A stretch of DNA of 25,656 nucleotides, taken from Gemmatimonadota bacterium. GTDB lineage: Bacteria > Latescibacterota > UBA2968 > UBA8231. The stretch's first letter is position 1, and each line of letters begins with the position of its first letter. The position numbers and the translations under genes are program-made. Location of the stretch: positions 1-25,656 of the forward strand of contig PATE01000051.1 in NCBI GenBank assembly GCA_002712305.1. The letters are read 5' to 3'. The notes below the pieces were generated by a model. That model was not told the origin of the DNA, made no database searches, and saw only the letters and a program-made list of their open reading frames with translations. Below are positions 15,769 through 22,760 of the stretch, piece after piece.

Positions 15769-16641
15769 ATGAGCGTACTCGTCGACGAAAACACCAAACT
15801 CCTGGTACAAGGCATCACCGGCGCTGAAGGATCCTTCCACACGCGCCAGATGGTCGAATACGGAACCCAGGTCGTAGCTGGCGTCACACCGGGAAAAGGT
15901 GGTCAGACCTTCGAAGAGATCCCCGTCTTCGACACCGTGTCGGCTGCCGTCGAGGGCACGGGCGCAAACACCTCCGTCATCTTTGTGCCACCGCCCTTTG
16001 CGGCCGATGCCGTCATGGAAGCCGCTGACGCAGGTGTCGAACTCATCGTCTGCATCACCGAAGGAATTCCCGTCAACGATATGGTGCGTGCCTACGAATT
16101 CCTTGGGTCACGCAATGTGCGAATGATCGGTCCCAACTGTCCCGGCATCATTTCACCCGGTAAGTGCAAGATCGGGATCATGCCCGGCTTCATTCACAGT
16201 GAGGGTCGAGTGGGCATCATCTCTCGCAGTGGAACGTTGACCTACGAAGCGGTGGGTCAGCTCGGAAGTGTCGGGTTAGGTCAGTCCACCGCCATCGGCA
16301 TCGGTGGTGATCCTGTCATCGGCACTCGATTCGTCGATGCCCTTGGGCTGTTCAAGGATGACGATGAGACCGACGCTGTCGTCATGATCGGCGAAATCGG
16401 GGGTACCGCCGAGGAGGAGGCAGCGGCCTATATCAAAGCGCACTACGAAAAACCCGTCATTGGCTTCATCGCCGGTCGCACAGCGCCCCCCGGTCGCCGA
16501 ATGGGGCACGCGGGCGCGATCGTTGCTGGGGGCAAGGGCACTGCCGAGGACAAGATGGCCGCCATGCAGGATGCCGGCATTCACGTGTGCGAGAGTCCGG
16601 CAACCATCGGAGCCACCGTACAGAAGGCACTGGCCGCCTGA
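15769..16641 (+). CDS. sucD: Succinyl-CoA synthetase alpha subunit
   Basis: SucD binds CoA and carries the phosphohistidine intermediate. The ATG at 15769 gives 290 residues starting [20 protein letters not shown], the standard opening. It contains [52 protein letters not shown], and the active-site His in [20 protein letters not shown]. In-frame sequence upstream to 15667 overlaps sucC and is not family-like. A strong terminator follows. Confidence 0.96.
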   Translation: MSVLVDENTKLLVQGITGAEGSFHTRQMVEYGTQVVAGVTPGKGGQTFEEIPVFDTVSAAVEGTGANTSVIFVPPPFAADAVMEAADAGVELIVCITEGIPVNDMVRAYEFLGSRNVRMIGPNCPGIISPGKCKIGIMPGFIHSEGRVGIISRSGTLTYEAVGQLGSVGLGQSTAIGIGGDPVIGTRFVDALGLFKDDDETDAVVMIGEIGGTAEEEAAAYIKAHYEKPVIGFIAGRTAPPGRRMGHAGAIVAGGKGTAEDKMAAMQDAGIHVCESPATIGATVQKALAA

Positions 16642-16669
16642 AGCCCCAGCCCCGATGTGTCAAAAGACA

Positions 16670-17563
16670 TCATCGACCCTCGCCGACGGGCGGGGGTCGT
16701 TTTTTTTGCGCCTCCTGGGTCTCGCCCAGACGTGATGTCCAACGCGAAAAGGCGAAGGGCGACAGGGCAGGCATCAACGGAGGCCATCGTCGCAGCAAGA
16801 GGATACCGAGGACGAGAACCACAAGACACGCCATGCGCACGGGCGACGCGACCGGCTCCAAGGCGCCGAGGGGATCGATGCCCAGGTGGGCACGCAGATT
16901 GACGGCCAGTACAGACAGAAGATTGTTGAGGGCGTGGGCGAGAATCGCCGGATAGATGCTGTGTGTCCTGTGCACGAGCCACCCTAAAAACAGCCCAAGA
17001 AGAAAAAAGGCAGGCATCTGCCACGGATTCAAATGGGCCACTGCGAATAACATCGACGATCCGATCAGTGCCACACGGGGACCGTGATGAAAACGCAGAC
17101 CTGTGTATACAAAACCGCGAAAGAACGTCTCCTCGCAGATGGCGGGCAGAAGGCCGATGGCCACAATCGTTGGCACGATGTGGGCCATGTCTGTGATGAC
17201 TTGAATCTCCAGCATACTCCGTCGTAGCATCAGCGGCGAAGCCCATCCCGCCCACTCCCAAATTCGTGCGACGTGAAGATCGGCCTCTCCGGCCAACAGC
17301 CCAGCAGCTATCGCGGTGGGAATGACGATGAGCAGACCACGCCCATGCGTCGCGTTCAGCAAGAAGAGATCCTCCATCGCCCATCGTCGCCGACGAATGA
17401 CGAACACAGCGATACCCAACAGGAAGAGTTCGGCGATGCTGAGTGACAGATGCGCGGGCAACATCTCCAACAGGGGTAGCAGAACCAACTGCATCAGAGG
17501 CAGTACCACGAGGGCCAGGATCACCACCTGTCGGGCTCGTGGATAGGGGGCGGCATCCTCCAT
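16670..17563 (-). CDS. CPBP family intramembrane glutamic endopeptidase
   Basis: CPBP (Abi/Rce1-like) proteins are multi-pass intramembrane proteases. The substrate here is unknown. The 297-residue protein has about eight hydrophobic segments. The three family motifs are in order: EE-x3-R in ICEETFFRGFVYTG (about 143-156), F-x3-H in MLFAVAHLNPWQ, and H-x3-N in ILAHALNNLLS. The C-terminal tail KKRPPPVGEGR is encoded across the sucCD terminator, including an A8 run on the coding strand. It starts 4 bases after the GT2 stop, so it is co-transcribed with the two glycosyltransferases and may act on an envelope substrate. That role is inference. Confidence 0.85.
   Translation of the reverse strand: MEDAAPYPRARQVVILALVVLPLMQLVLLPLLEMLPAHLSLSIAELFLLGIAVFVIRRRRWAMEDLFLLNATHGRGLLIVIPTAIAAGLLAGEADLHVARIWEWAGWASPLMLRRSMLEIQVITDMAHIVPTIVAIGLLPAICEETFFRGFVYTGLRFHHGPRVALIGSSMLFAVAHLNPWQMPAFFLLGLFLGWLVHRTHSIYPAILAHALNNLLSVLAVNLRAHLGIDPLGALEPVASPVRMACLVVLVLGILLLRRWPPLMPALSPFAFSRWTSRLGETQEAQKKRPPPVGEGR
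16674..16707 (+). terminator. Intrinsic terminator of sucCD
   Basis: CGACCCTCGCC (16674-16684) pairs with GGCGGGGGTCG (16689-16699) as an 11-bp stem with one T-G wobble and a 4-base loop. Eight consecutive T follow at once (16700-16707). It overlaps the 3' end of the convergent CPBP gene. Confidence 0.92.
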
Positions 17564-17567
17564 GTTA

Positions 17568-18491
17568 CTATCGTGCCTCAGAGGCGGACCGGCTCATGAA
17601 CCCGCGCGTACGCCGACACCACCAGAGGTAGTCGAAGAGGATCCCTGGTAAGCGCCATCTCATCAGTAGGACCACCACTCCATGGACAAAGGCCAACACC
17701 GGTGACCACAGGGCTATCGTGAGAGCCCAACGGCGCAAATTCCACCTCGGCTTTTGTAGAAAGTCCAACCGCAACAACTGAGCGAGTTCGGGGTGACGTT
17801 CGAGGATCAATGGCACTGTATCACGACCGTACGCGAACATGGCGTCCCCCATCTGCGCGAAGGGTCGAACCTCGTGGTGCAGGCTGGCCGCCTCGGGCAG
17901 ATAGTGGACTTTCAAGCCGTCATTGTGCAGCCGATATCCCAACTCCAGATCTTCACCCCCGTAGGTGACAAATGCTTCATCGAAGCCGTCGGTATCGAGC
18001 AGCGCCTGACGTGGGACCGACGAGTTGCCCGTGACGAAACATTTGAAGGGGACGGGACCCGCCTCGCAGCGTGCCACGCCGCGACTGTGGATGTAACGGG
18101 TCATAGCGTCGACGCGAATGTCGGGAGCAAAACGGATATCCCCCACGGCGATGGCGCGCGGATGTTGCCGATGAAATGCTGCATGGGCAGCCAGGAATCC
18201 TGCACCAACGGTCATGTCGCCATCCAGGAAAACGACGGTTTCACCGCGGGCGTGTCTCAGTCCTTCATTTCGCGCAGCCGCTCGTCCTTGGTTCTGCTCG
18301 AAGTGGATGAGCGTGAGTGGCCAACGACCGCTGAGTCCGGCCAGGTCATTTGCATCGTAGTCGGGAGATCCATCGTCGACGACGATGACCTCAACGGTCA
18401 ACTGGGCGACGTCGTCTGCGAGGCTTCGCAGTGCCTGCTGGAGCAGCCGAGGTGCGCGATAACTTGGAATGATGACGGAGAGATCCACCAA
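17568..18491 (-). CDS. Family 2 glycosyltransferase
   Basis: A GT-A fold enzyme that transfers a sugar from a nucleotide-sugar donor. Acceptor and sugar are not identifiable. Motifs: LSVIIPSYRAPRLLQQALRS at the N-terminus, VIVVDDGS (about 35-42), RAAARNEGLRHARGETVVFL and the metal-binding DGD in FLDGDM (about 88-93), and GGEDLELGYRLHNDG, which supplies the ED-type catalytic region. A C-terminal hydrophobic segment (ALTIALWSPVLAFVHGVVVL) suggests membrane association. The start is TTG at 18491 or GTG at 18488, neither with a clear Shine-Dalgarno. It begins 3 bases after the GT4 stop. Confidence 0.88.
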   Translation of the reverse strand: MVDLSVIIPSYRAPRLLQQALRSLADDVAQLTVEVIVVDDGSPDYDANDLAGLSGRWPLTLIHFEQNQGRAAARNEGLRHARGETVVFLDGDMTVGAGFLAAHAAFHRQHPRAIAVGDIRFAPDIRVDAMTRYIHSRGVARCEAGPVPFKCFVTGNSSVPRQALLDTDGFDEAFVTYGGEDLELGYRLHNDGLKVHYLPEAASLHHEVRPFAQMGDAMFAYGRDTVPLILERHPELAQLLRLDFLQKPRWNLRRWALTIALWSPVLAFVHGVVVLLMRWRLPGILFDYLWWCRRTRGFMSRSASEAR

Positions 18492-18494
18492 AGA

Positions 18495-19619
18495 TCACAA
18501 GCGGGTGTAGAGTTCGATCAGACCTTGTGATTCCACTTCCCAGCAATTGCGCCGTGCGGCAAACCGCGCCGCCGCCGCCAGCTCGTCGCAGCGATCTGGA
18601 TCCTGCAACAGTTTGTCGATGGCCGCACCCACGGAACGCGGCTCGGTTGGATCTACGATGATGCCCGCATCCGTTTCTTCTAGGACGCGGCGAATCTCAG
18701 GTGTATCCCCACCCACGACGGGCAATCCGGCCATCATATACTCGAATAGCTTGTTGGGCATGGACCAGGCGAAACTTCGACCGGTGGGTTTGATCACACA
18801 CAGGCCTATATCGGCGCCACAGGTCACCTCATGGAGGGATTGAAAGGGTACGCGCGGGACAAAGTGGACGCGATCCTGCAGGCCCAATCGATGCGTCTCA
18901 TCCTTCAACGTCTGCTCCGTCGGTCCACTACCCAACAACACCAGATGCGCTGATTCGTCGACGAAGTGCATGGCCTCGATCTGCTCGACCAATCCGTTGT
19001 CGGTGAGGAATCCCCCCTGATACAGGATCAGTGGACACGACTCCGGGATGTTGGCAAGTCGTCGCAGGTCGTGGTTGGCGACGGGCTTCTTATAGAGAGG
19101 GACATTGCGCAGAACCGTCGGCGCTTCCGACAACTCATAGGACTGATGAAGCTGTTGGGCGATCGCCGTTCCCACCGTAATCACATGCGCGGCACGGTGA
19201 ATCAGACGGCGTTCCATCTGTCGCCAGACGAAGGCGATGGCCGGTCGTTGCACCAGGGAGGATTGTTCGCAGAACAATTCGTGAGAATCGTACACCAACG
19301 GAACATCATGGTGTCGAGCAGCCCTCGCAGCTGGCCAGAGGGCATCCAGATCGTGCGCGTGATAGACGTCGGCCGATACTTCACGTGCCCGATTGGACGC
19401 CCAACGCCAGAATGCAGGATAACTTCTCCGCAGCGATCCGGCCCGATCGATGTCGAGCATCTGCACATCCAGCTGATCCCACGCGCAGGGCAAGGGTTCG
19501 TCACGAAAACGGGTGGACAGGACCGTCACCTCATGACCGGAGCTGCGCAGGGAGTCCGCTTCCCGAAACACGCGGTAATCGAAGGGCAGATCTGTGAACA
19601 CGACCATACAGATCTTCAT
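18495..19619 (-). CDS. Family 4 glycosyltransferase
   Basis: A GT-B fold retaining glycosyltransferase of the GT4 type. The ATG at 19619 gives 374 residues starting MKICMVVFTDLPFDYRVFRE. Characteristic segments are VYHAHDLDALWPAARAAR and LVYDSHELF in the N-terminal domain, YQGGFLTDNGLVEQIEAMHF at the domain switch, and the C-terminal nucleotide-sugar site with SMPNKLFEYMMAGLPVVGGD and EETDAGIIVDP, where the final Glu/Glu-type motif is visible. Open sequence upstream to 19724 is not family-like. It is first gene of the GT4-GT2-CPBP operon, preceded by a structured leader. The product glycan is unknown. Confidence 0.88.
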   Translation of the reverse strand: MKICMVVFTDLPFDYRVFREADSLRSSGHEVTVLSTRFRDEPLPCAWDQLDVQMLDIDRAGSLRRSYPAFWRWASNRAREVSADVYHAHDLDALWPAARAARHHDVPLVYDSHELFCEQSSLVQRPAIAFVWRQMERRLIHRAAHVITVGTAIAQQLHQSYELSEAPTVLRNVPLYKKPVANHDLRRLANIPESCPLILYQGGFLTDNGLVEQIEAMHFVDESAHLVLLGSGPTEQTLKDETHRLGLQDRVHFVPRVPFQSLHEVTCGADIGLCVIKPTGRSFAWSMPNKLFEYMMAGLPVVGGDTPEIRRVLEETDAGIIVDPTEPRSVGAAIDKLLQDPDRCDELAAAARFAARRNCWEVESQGLIELYTRL

Positions 19620-19696
19620 AGTGATGGACTCATTGTCAGGAGCATGCCACAAGAAGTAGGAGGGCCGAGGGATGGCAGAATCGAGCAGAACACGAA

Positions 19697-19720
19697 ACAG
19701 CCCGACCGAAGCCGGGCTGT
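19697..19720 (-). terminator. UUCG-capped hairpin before the GT4 gene (terminator or leader hairpin)
   Basis: Read on the minus strand, ACAGCCCGGC and GTCGGGCTGT form a 10-bp stem closed by a TTCG tetraloop. It is followed by TTTCGTGTTC, a weak U-tract. It lies between the candidate RNA at 19746-19920 and the GT4 start at 19619, so it may end that RNA or attenuate transcription into the operon. Confidence 0.55.
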
Positions 19721-19745
19721 ACATGTCCGCTGCATGCGGGACGAA

Positions 19746-19920
19746 GAAAAAGTGAGTGTGACGACCCTGGGGTGCAGGATGCCATCCGCGTCCACAACCT
19801 TCTCACGAGGCGAAGTGGAGAGGTTCGGGAGACGAAGATCGCGGCGGGCCCGAGGGGGTGAGCCTGGCGATGGACGGCTGGACTGACCGAAGCCAGTCAC
19901 ACATGCAGGCCGCCACACTC
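19746..19920 (-). ncRNA. Candidate structured RNA of about 175 nt, family unknown
   Basis: On the minus strand, GAGTGTGGCGGCCT (19920-19907) can pair without a gap with GGGTCGTCACACTC (19767-19754): 14 pairs, three of them G-U. A 7-bp stem with a UUCG loop (19898-19881) lies inside. Other matched segments are CGTCC/GGACG and CTCAC/GTGAG. A T5 run (19750-19746) follows the closing helix. The G-U pairs and UUCG loops exist only on the minus strand, which sets the direction. Size and closed-rod shape recall 6S RNA, but I cannot see family-specific motifs, and it lacks the SRP domain IV motif. It could instead be a regulatory leader of the GT4 gene. Confidence 0.5.
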
Positions 19921-19949
19921 AATTCCTTGGTAACTGTATGTTTTATAGC

Positions 19950-19978
19950 GATTTACGATAGGCCAATGCGGCCGTCAA
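19950..19978 (-). promoter_or_regulatory. Putative promoter of the structured RNA / GT4 operon
   Basis: On the minus strand TTGACG (19978-19973) is followed after 17 bases by TAAATC (19955-19950), in the AT-richest part of the 19620-20068 gap. The predicted start near 19943 lies about 20 bases before the closing helix of the candidate RNA. The -35 is good and the -10 is weak. Confidence 0.35.
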
Positions 19979-20019
19979 CCAACGCGTAACGACCAAGGCC
20001 AATGTAACATGGGGAGGCG

Positions 20020-20056
20020 AAAAAAGTCAAGAAACAGGGCCCCTCACACAGGGCCC
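20020..20056 (-). terminator. Putative terminator after the HEAT-repeat lipoprotein gene
   Basis: On the minus strand two GGGCCC blocks (20056-20051 and 20042-20037) can pair across an 8-base loop. They are followed by TGTTTCTTGACTTTTTT. The stem is short, but the two T-rich runs support termination 12 bases after the stop codon of the upstream gene. Confidence 0.5.
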
Positions 20057-20068
20057 AGCGCGCCGGAC

Positions 20069-20557
20069 CTACGGGGTTGCCTGGGCGGCCTGCTGCGGGT
20101 CAGGGGCTGGCTGGAGGCGGGCGCGTTCTCTCTGCTCGAGAACCTGCATGACTTTCCCGCGAACAAAGGGGTTCGGGTCCTTCAGCGCCGCGATCAGGTA
20201 TTTGTTGGATAGTTCGGAATCCATCTGCCCAAGAACCTCGACAACCTGAAGGCGAAGCCCAGGATCGGAGTCTTTCAGCGCCGAACCCAACACGACCACC
20301 ACCTCCAGGCGGGTACCCCTGTCAGGCCCTACCGCCAGCAATCCCAGTAGCTCCACCGCCTCAGCCCGAAGATTGACGTCTCCGTCTCTGAGCGCCCGAA
20401 TCAAGACCTGTGTGGTCGAAACCTTCGGCTCAGCACCGAAAATGGGCACATATCGGATGGGCGGGATCGTTCGCAGGCCACAACCGGACAGGGACAGTCC
20501 CACCATACAAAGGGAGAGGAAGAGGTGCCGGCGAAAGGGAGAAGTGGTTTGCATCAT
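20069..20557 (-). CDS. HEAT-repeat lipoprotein, function unknown
   Basis: A 162-residue predicted lipoprotein. The signal sequence RRHLFLSLCMVGLSLSGC has a lipobox with Cys26 as the lipidation site. After a short linker, alpha-helical HEAT-type repeats follow: TTQVLIRALRDGDVNLRAEAVELLGLL, GSALKDSDPGLRLQVVEVLGQM, and YLIAALKDPNPFVRGKVMQVLEQ (about 48-142). Each has the D-x-(D/N)-x2-(V/L)-R pattern at the inter-helix turn. HEAT repeats usually mediate protein binding. No partner is evident. It is the last gene of the nuclease/lipoprotein group and ends before a putative terminator. Confidence 0.75.
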   Translation of the reverse strand: MMQTTSPFRRHLFLSLCMVGLSLSGCGLRTIPPIRYVPIFGAEPKVSTTQVLIRALRDGDVNLRAEAVELLGLLAVGPDRGTRLEVVVVLGSALKDSDPGLRLQVVEVLGQMDSELSNKYLIAALKDPNPFVRGKVMQVLEQRERARLQPAPDPQQAAQATP

Positions 20558-20648
20558 ACTACTCTGTATCGGTCAATCTGACACTCTCTTCACATCTGCC
20601 TTACTGGCAATCCGCCCCAAGGGAGCATGCTCCGGCCGCCAGAACAGC

Positions 20649-21098
20649 CTAACGAGCAAAAGGCAGCCGAAACTCACCTTCCGCAACAGCCAGCTCCAGA
20701 GCTTGACGAAATGCAGGATCAAGGTGGGTGGTCACCTTCCAGCCATCCTCTTCCTGCACAAAATAGAAGAAGGGGCTTTCATCTGCCTCCACGGTCGAAT
20801 CGTCAAACCGCAGAAACCCAATCCGATCATTGATCAATTTCTCCTGCTGGATCTGCAGGCGGCGAACGGCTTCTTGACGGGTCGCCCGCTCAACGGGCCA
20901 GGCCGCCAGCCACCGTTCGAGACGGTCCTCGTATTCAAGCTGGCGATACCCAGCGCCGAAACAGGCCCAGACCTCATGAGGTCGATCGCCGAGGACGGCG
21001 TCTTTGTACGTGCCGTAGGTTTGGGCAGGAGACGGATAGGGTGATTCTCCTGCGCCACAAGCCAGGAGCAGGAGTCCGATCAGTGAAACGAAGCGCAC
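20649..21098 (-). CDS. Small predicted lipoprotein, function unknown
   Basis: A 149-residue protein with a short signal peptide and lipobox (RFVSLIGLLLLACGAG, Cys14). I do not recognise the mature domain. It is mixed alpha/beta, with YGTYKDAVLGDRPHEVWACF near the N-terminus and DESPFFYFVQEEDGWKVTTH near the end, a layout that resembles NTF2-like lipoproteins (DUF4878-type) without being diagnostic. It lies 39 bases after the upstream nuclease gene and 91 bases before the HEAT lipoprotein, all on one strand, so co-transcription is likely. The gap to the next gene holds a 12-bp perfect palindrome, GGAGCATGCTCC (20622-20633). Confidence 0.65.
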   Translation of the reverse strand: MRFVSLIGLLLLACGAGESPYPSPAQTYGTYKDAVLGDRPHEVWACFGAGYRQLEYEDRLERWLAAWPVERATRQEAVRRLQIQQEKLINDRIGFLRFDDSTVEADESPFFYFVQEEDGWKVTTHLDPAFRQALELAVAEGEFRLPFAR

Positions 21099-21137
21099 AG
21101 GTATCCAGGGGGTCTGAAGATTTCTCGGCGTGGCTGC

Positions 21138-21824
21138 CTATGTTCGCGAGCTCTTTACGCGTTCGATCTCGTCACGCAGTTGGGCGGCCTCTTCGTATTC
21201 TTCGCAGATCACCGCCTGTTCGAGGCGATGCTCAAGGTCGGCCAACGGATCGGGCTCGGTCAACGCTTCCACCTCTTCCGGTTCGGACACCGGCGCCGCG
21301 GCCTCAGGATCTGCTCGGCGGCCCGTGATCTGCGGCTCCAACTCGTAGAATTGGGAGATGGCTTCTTCGACGCCTTCGCCCTGGGCCGTACGTATTCCGG
21401 CTTGATCGAGCAACTCGGCGCTGACGAAGATGCTGGCATTGGATCGAAGCGCAAGTGCCACACCGTCGGATGGGCGACAATCGATTTCTCGAAGGCGGCC
21501 ATCGCTTTCTACGACGGCGGCGGCATGGAAGATCTGCCCCTCGACGGAATGGATGACAACACGGCGCACTGGAACATCCAGCTCTTCCATCAACGTGGCG
21601 AACAGATCGTAGGAGATCGGCCGCAGTGGCTTCTCGCCTCCTAGATGCATCTGAATCGCGGCAGCTTCGAACTCGCCCACAGCCACCGGCAGCAGTCTCG
21701 GCGCCGAACTGTCCTTCTCACACAACCACATCAATGGCTTTTCTGCACGCATGTAAGGACTCACCTTGACCACCGCCATTTCGACCAAGGCTCTGCGTTT
21801 ACGGGAACTGGACGTCTGATTCAT
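21138..21824 (-). CDS. Bifunctional nuclease (DUF151) domain protein with UVR motif, copy 2
   Basis: BFN/DUF151 proteins have reported RNase and DNase activity and a compact alpha/beta fold. The 228-residue protein has the BFN domain at about 15-140, including RLLPVAVGEFEAAAIQMHLG, RPISYDLFATLMEELDVPV and the core IDCRPSDGVALALRSNASIF. A Glu/Pro-rich linker leads to a UVR-type helical pair, ADLEHRLEQAVICEEYEEAA followed by QLRDEIERVK, the UvrB/UvrC interaction motif. It lies 38 bases after a second gene of the same architecture. The N-terminal 15 residues are family-unlike; an in-frame ATG at 21779 is an alternative start. Neither has a clear Shine-Dalgarno. Confidence 0.85.
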   Translation of the reverse strand: MNQTSSSRKRRALVEMAVVKVSPYMRAEKPLMWLCEKDSSAPRLLPVAVGEFEAAAIQMHLGGEKPLRPISYDLFATLMEELDVPVRRVVIHSVEGQIFHAAAVVESDGRLREIDCRPSDGVALALRSNASIFVSAELLDQAGIRTAQGEGVEEAISQFYELEPQITGRRADPEAAAPVSEPEEVEALTEPDPLADLEHRLEQAVICEEYEEAAQLRDEIERVKSSRT

Positions 21825-21862
21825 AGGTATCGTTTGTCGTCCGAATCACAAGATTCGGTGAA

Positions 21863-22468
21863 TTAGTCGGTAAGGGTTGCCAACCGGTCACGCAGTCGTG
21901 CCGCTTCTTCGTAGGCTTCTTCAGCAACGGCCTGTCGCAGGCGTTTTTCCAACATCTGCACTTCTGTGAGCTCTTCGCGGGCGTCGGCCAGCAACTCTTC
22001 CATGGATACGCCACCCTCGACCGGCTCTGTCGGTTCGAGAAGATCACCGCCCTCGGTGTCATCCTCCTCGTCCCATTCGGCTTCATCCTCTTCCAATACC
22101 GCTTCGGCCGCGAAGATCGGCGCATGCCATCGCAGAGCCAGGGCGATGGCGTCTGAAGGTCGCGAGTCCACGACCCGCTCATCTCCGTCGGCCCCGGTCA
22201 CGTGGATCTCTGCGTAGTAGATCCCATCCTGCAGATCTGTAATGGCCACGTGATGGATCTTGGCCCCCGCCTCACGCAGAAGTCCCACGGCCATGTCATA
22301 GCTGAGGGGGCGTGGTGGATCTTGCTCGCGATGTCCCAGAGCGATGGCACGAGCTTCGGAAGGTCCAATGACGATGTGGAGGCTGGACTCGACCTGCTTT
22401 GCACGCAGCACGACACGATGGTAGGCTCGCGAGGAAACCTGTACCCGATGGACTTCCATTTCTACCAC
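21863..22468 (-). CDS. Bifunctional nuclease (DUF151) domain protein with UVR motif, copy 1
   Basis: The 201-residue paralogue of the next gene. The BFN domain spans about 5-125 (LHIVIGPSEARAIALGHREQ, RPLSYDMAVGLLREAGAKIH, VVDSRPSDAIALALRWHAPI). A very acidic linker (EDEAEWDEEDDTEGGD) follows, then a C-terminal UVR pair, MLEKRLRQAVAEEAYEEAAR followed by LRDRLATL. A GTG at 22468 is preceded by GAGGTGA with 8-base spacing and is preferred to the ATG at 22459. A consensus promoter lies about 35-65 bases upstream, so this is the first gene of the four-gene minus-strand unit. The combination with UVR suggests a DNA-repair or nucleic-acid-processing role, not shown by sequence. Confidence 0.88.
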   Translation of the reverse strand: MVEMEVHRVQVSSRAYHRVVLRAKQVESSLHIVIGPSEARAIALGHREQDPPRPLSYDMAVGLLREAGAKIHHVAITDLQDGIYYAEIHVTGADGDERVVDSRPSDAIALALRWHAPIFAAEAVLEEDEAEWDEEDDTEGGDLLEPTEPVEGGVSMEELLADAREELTEVQMLEKRLRQAVAEEAYEEAARLRDRLATLTD

Positions 22469-22502
22469 GAAACAATCACCTCATTCTGGGTCAACTCCGT
22501 TG

Positions 22503-22532
22503 AATATAGCAGGGGGCAGAAAGCCGTGTCAA
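22503..22532 (-). promoter_or_regulatory. Consensus sigma70-type promoter of the BFN operon
   Basis: On the minus strand a perfect TTGACA (22532-22527) is followed after 18 bases by TATATT (22508-22503). Transcription would start near 22496, about 28 bases before the GTG start. It is the best promoter in the window. It shows that the organism uses classical -35/-10 elements rather than the Bacteroidota TTTG/TAnnTTTG type. Confidence 0.75.
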
Positions 22533-22569
22533 TCAGACGTGAACTTGGACCTAAGTAAATAGAAAACAA

Positions 22570-22719
22570 TTAATTGGCGCCTTTTTCATCGATCAGATCA
22601 GACAATTGATGGGACATCTCAGAATTACGTGCTCTCAGCCTCATCACATACGTAAACAGAGCCACGAAGAACACGCCATATGCGATCGCGAGATATCCAA
22701 GGCCGGCATCTGCTTCCAT
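22570..22719 (-). CDS. ccmD: CcmD-like small membrane protein
   Basis: A 49-residue reading frame starts at an ATG behind a strong Shine-Dalgarno (AGGAAGAG). It begins MEADAGLGYLAIAYG, has one transmembrane helix (LAIAYGVFFVALFTYVMRL, about 10-28) and a charged cytoplasmic tail ending SDLIDEKGAN. Size, the single N-terminal helix with an aromatic/Gly lead-in, the Arg-rich exit and the position directly after ccmC match CcmD, which helps release holo-CcmE from the CcmABC complex. Sequence conservation in CcmD is low, so the call relies on context. It is 41 bases after ccmC. Confidence 0.75.
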   Translation of the reverse strand: MEADAGLGYLAIAYGVFFVALFTYVMRLRARNSEMSHQLSDLIDEKGAN

Positions 22720-22760
22720 CTATATCTCTTCCTGTTGACGAACAACGTCGAAGCCAAGAT

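Noticed and set aside
17793-18530. Plus-strand open frame of 245 codons opposite the GT2 gene
   Set aside because: It is a shadow of the glycosyltransferase, with no recognisable domain or start signal.
19616-19918. Minus-strand open frame of 100 codons before the GT4 gene
   Set aside because: It is Arg/Pro/Ser-rich, has no domain and overlaps the candidate structured RNA and the hairpin at 19697-19720, so RNA is the better explanation.
22567-22576. CAATTAATTG palindrome at the end of ccmD as an operator or terminator
   Set aside because: It is short, AT-only in its core, overlaps the stop codon and lacks a GC stem; nothing distinguishes it from chance.
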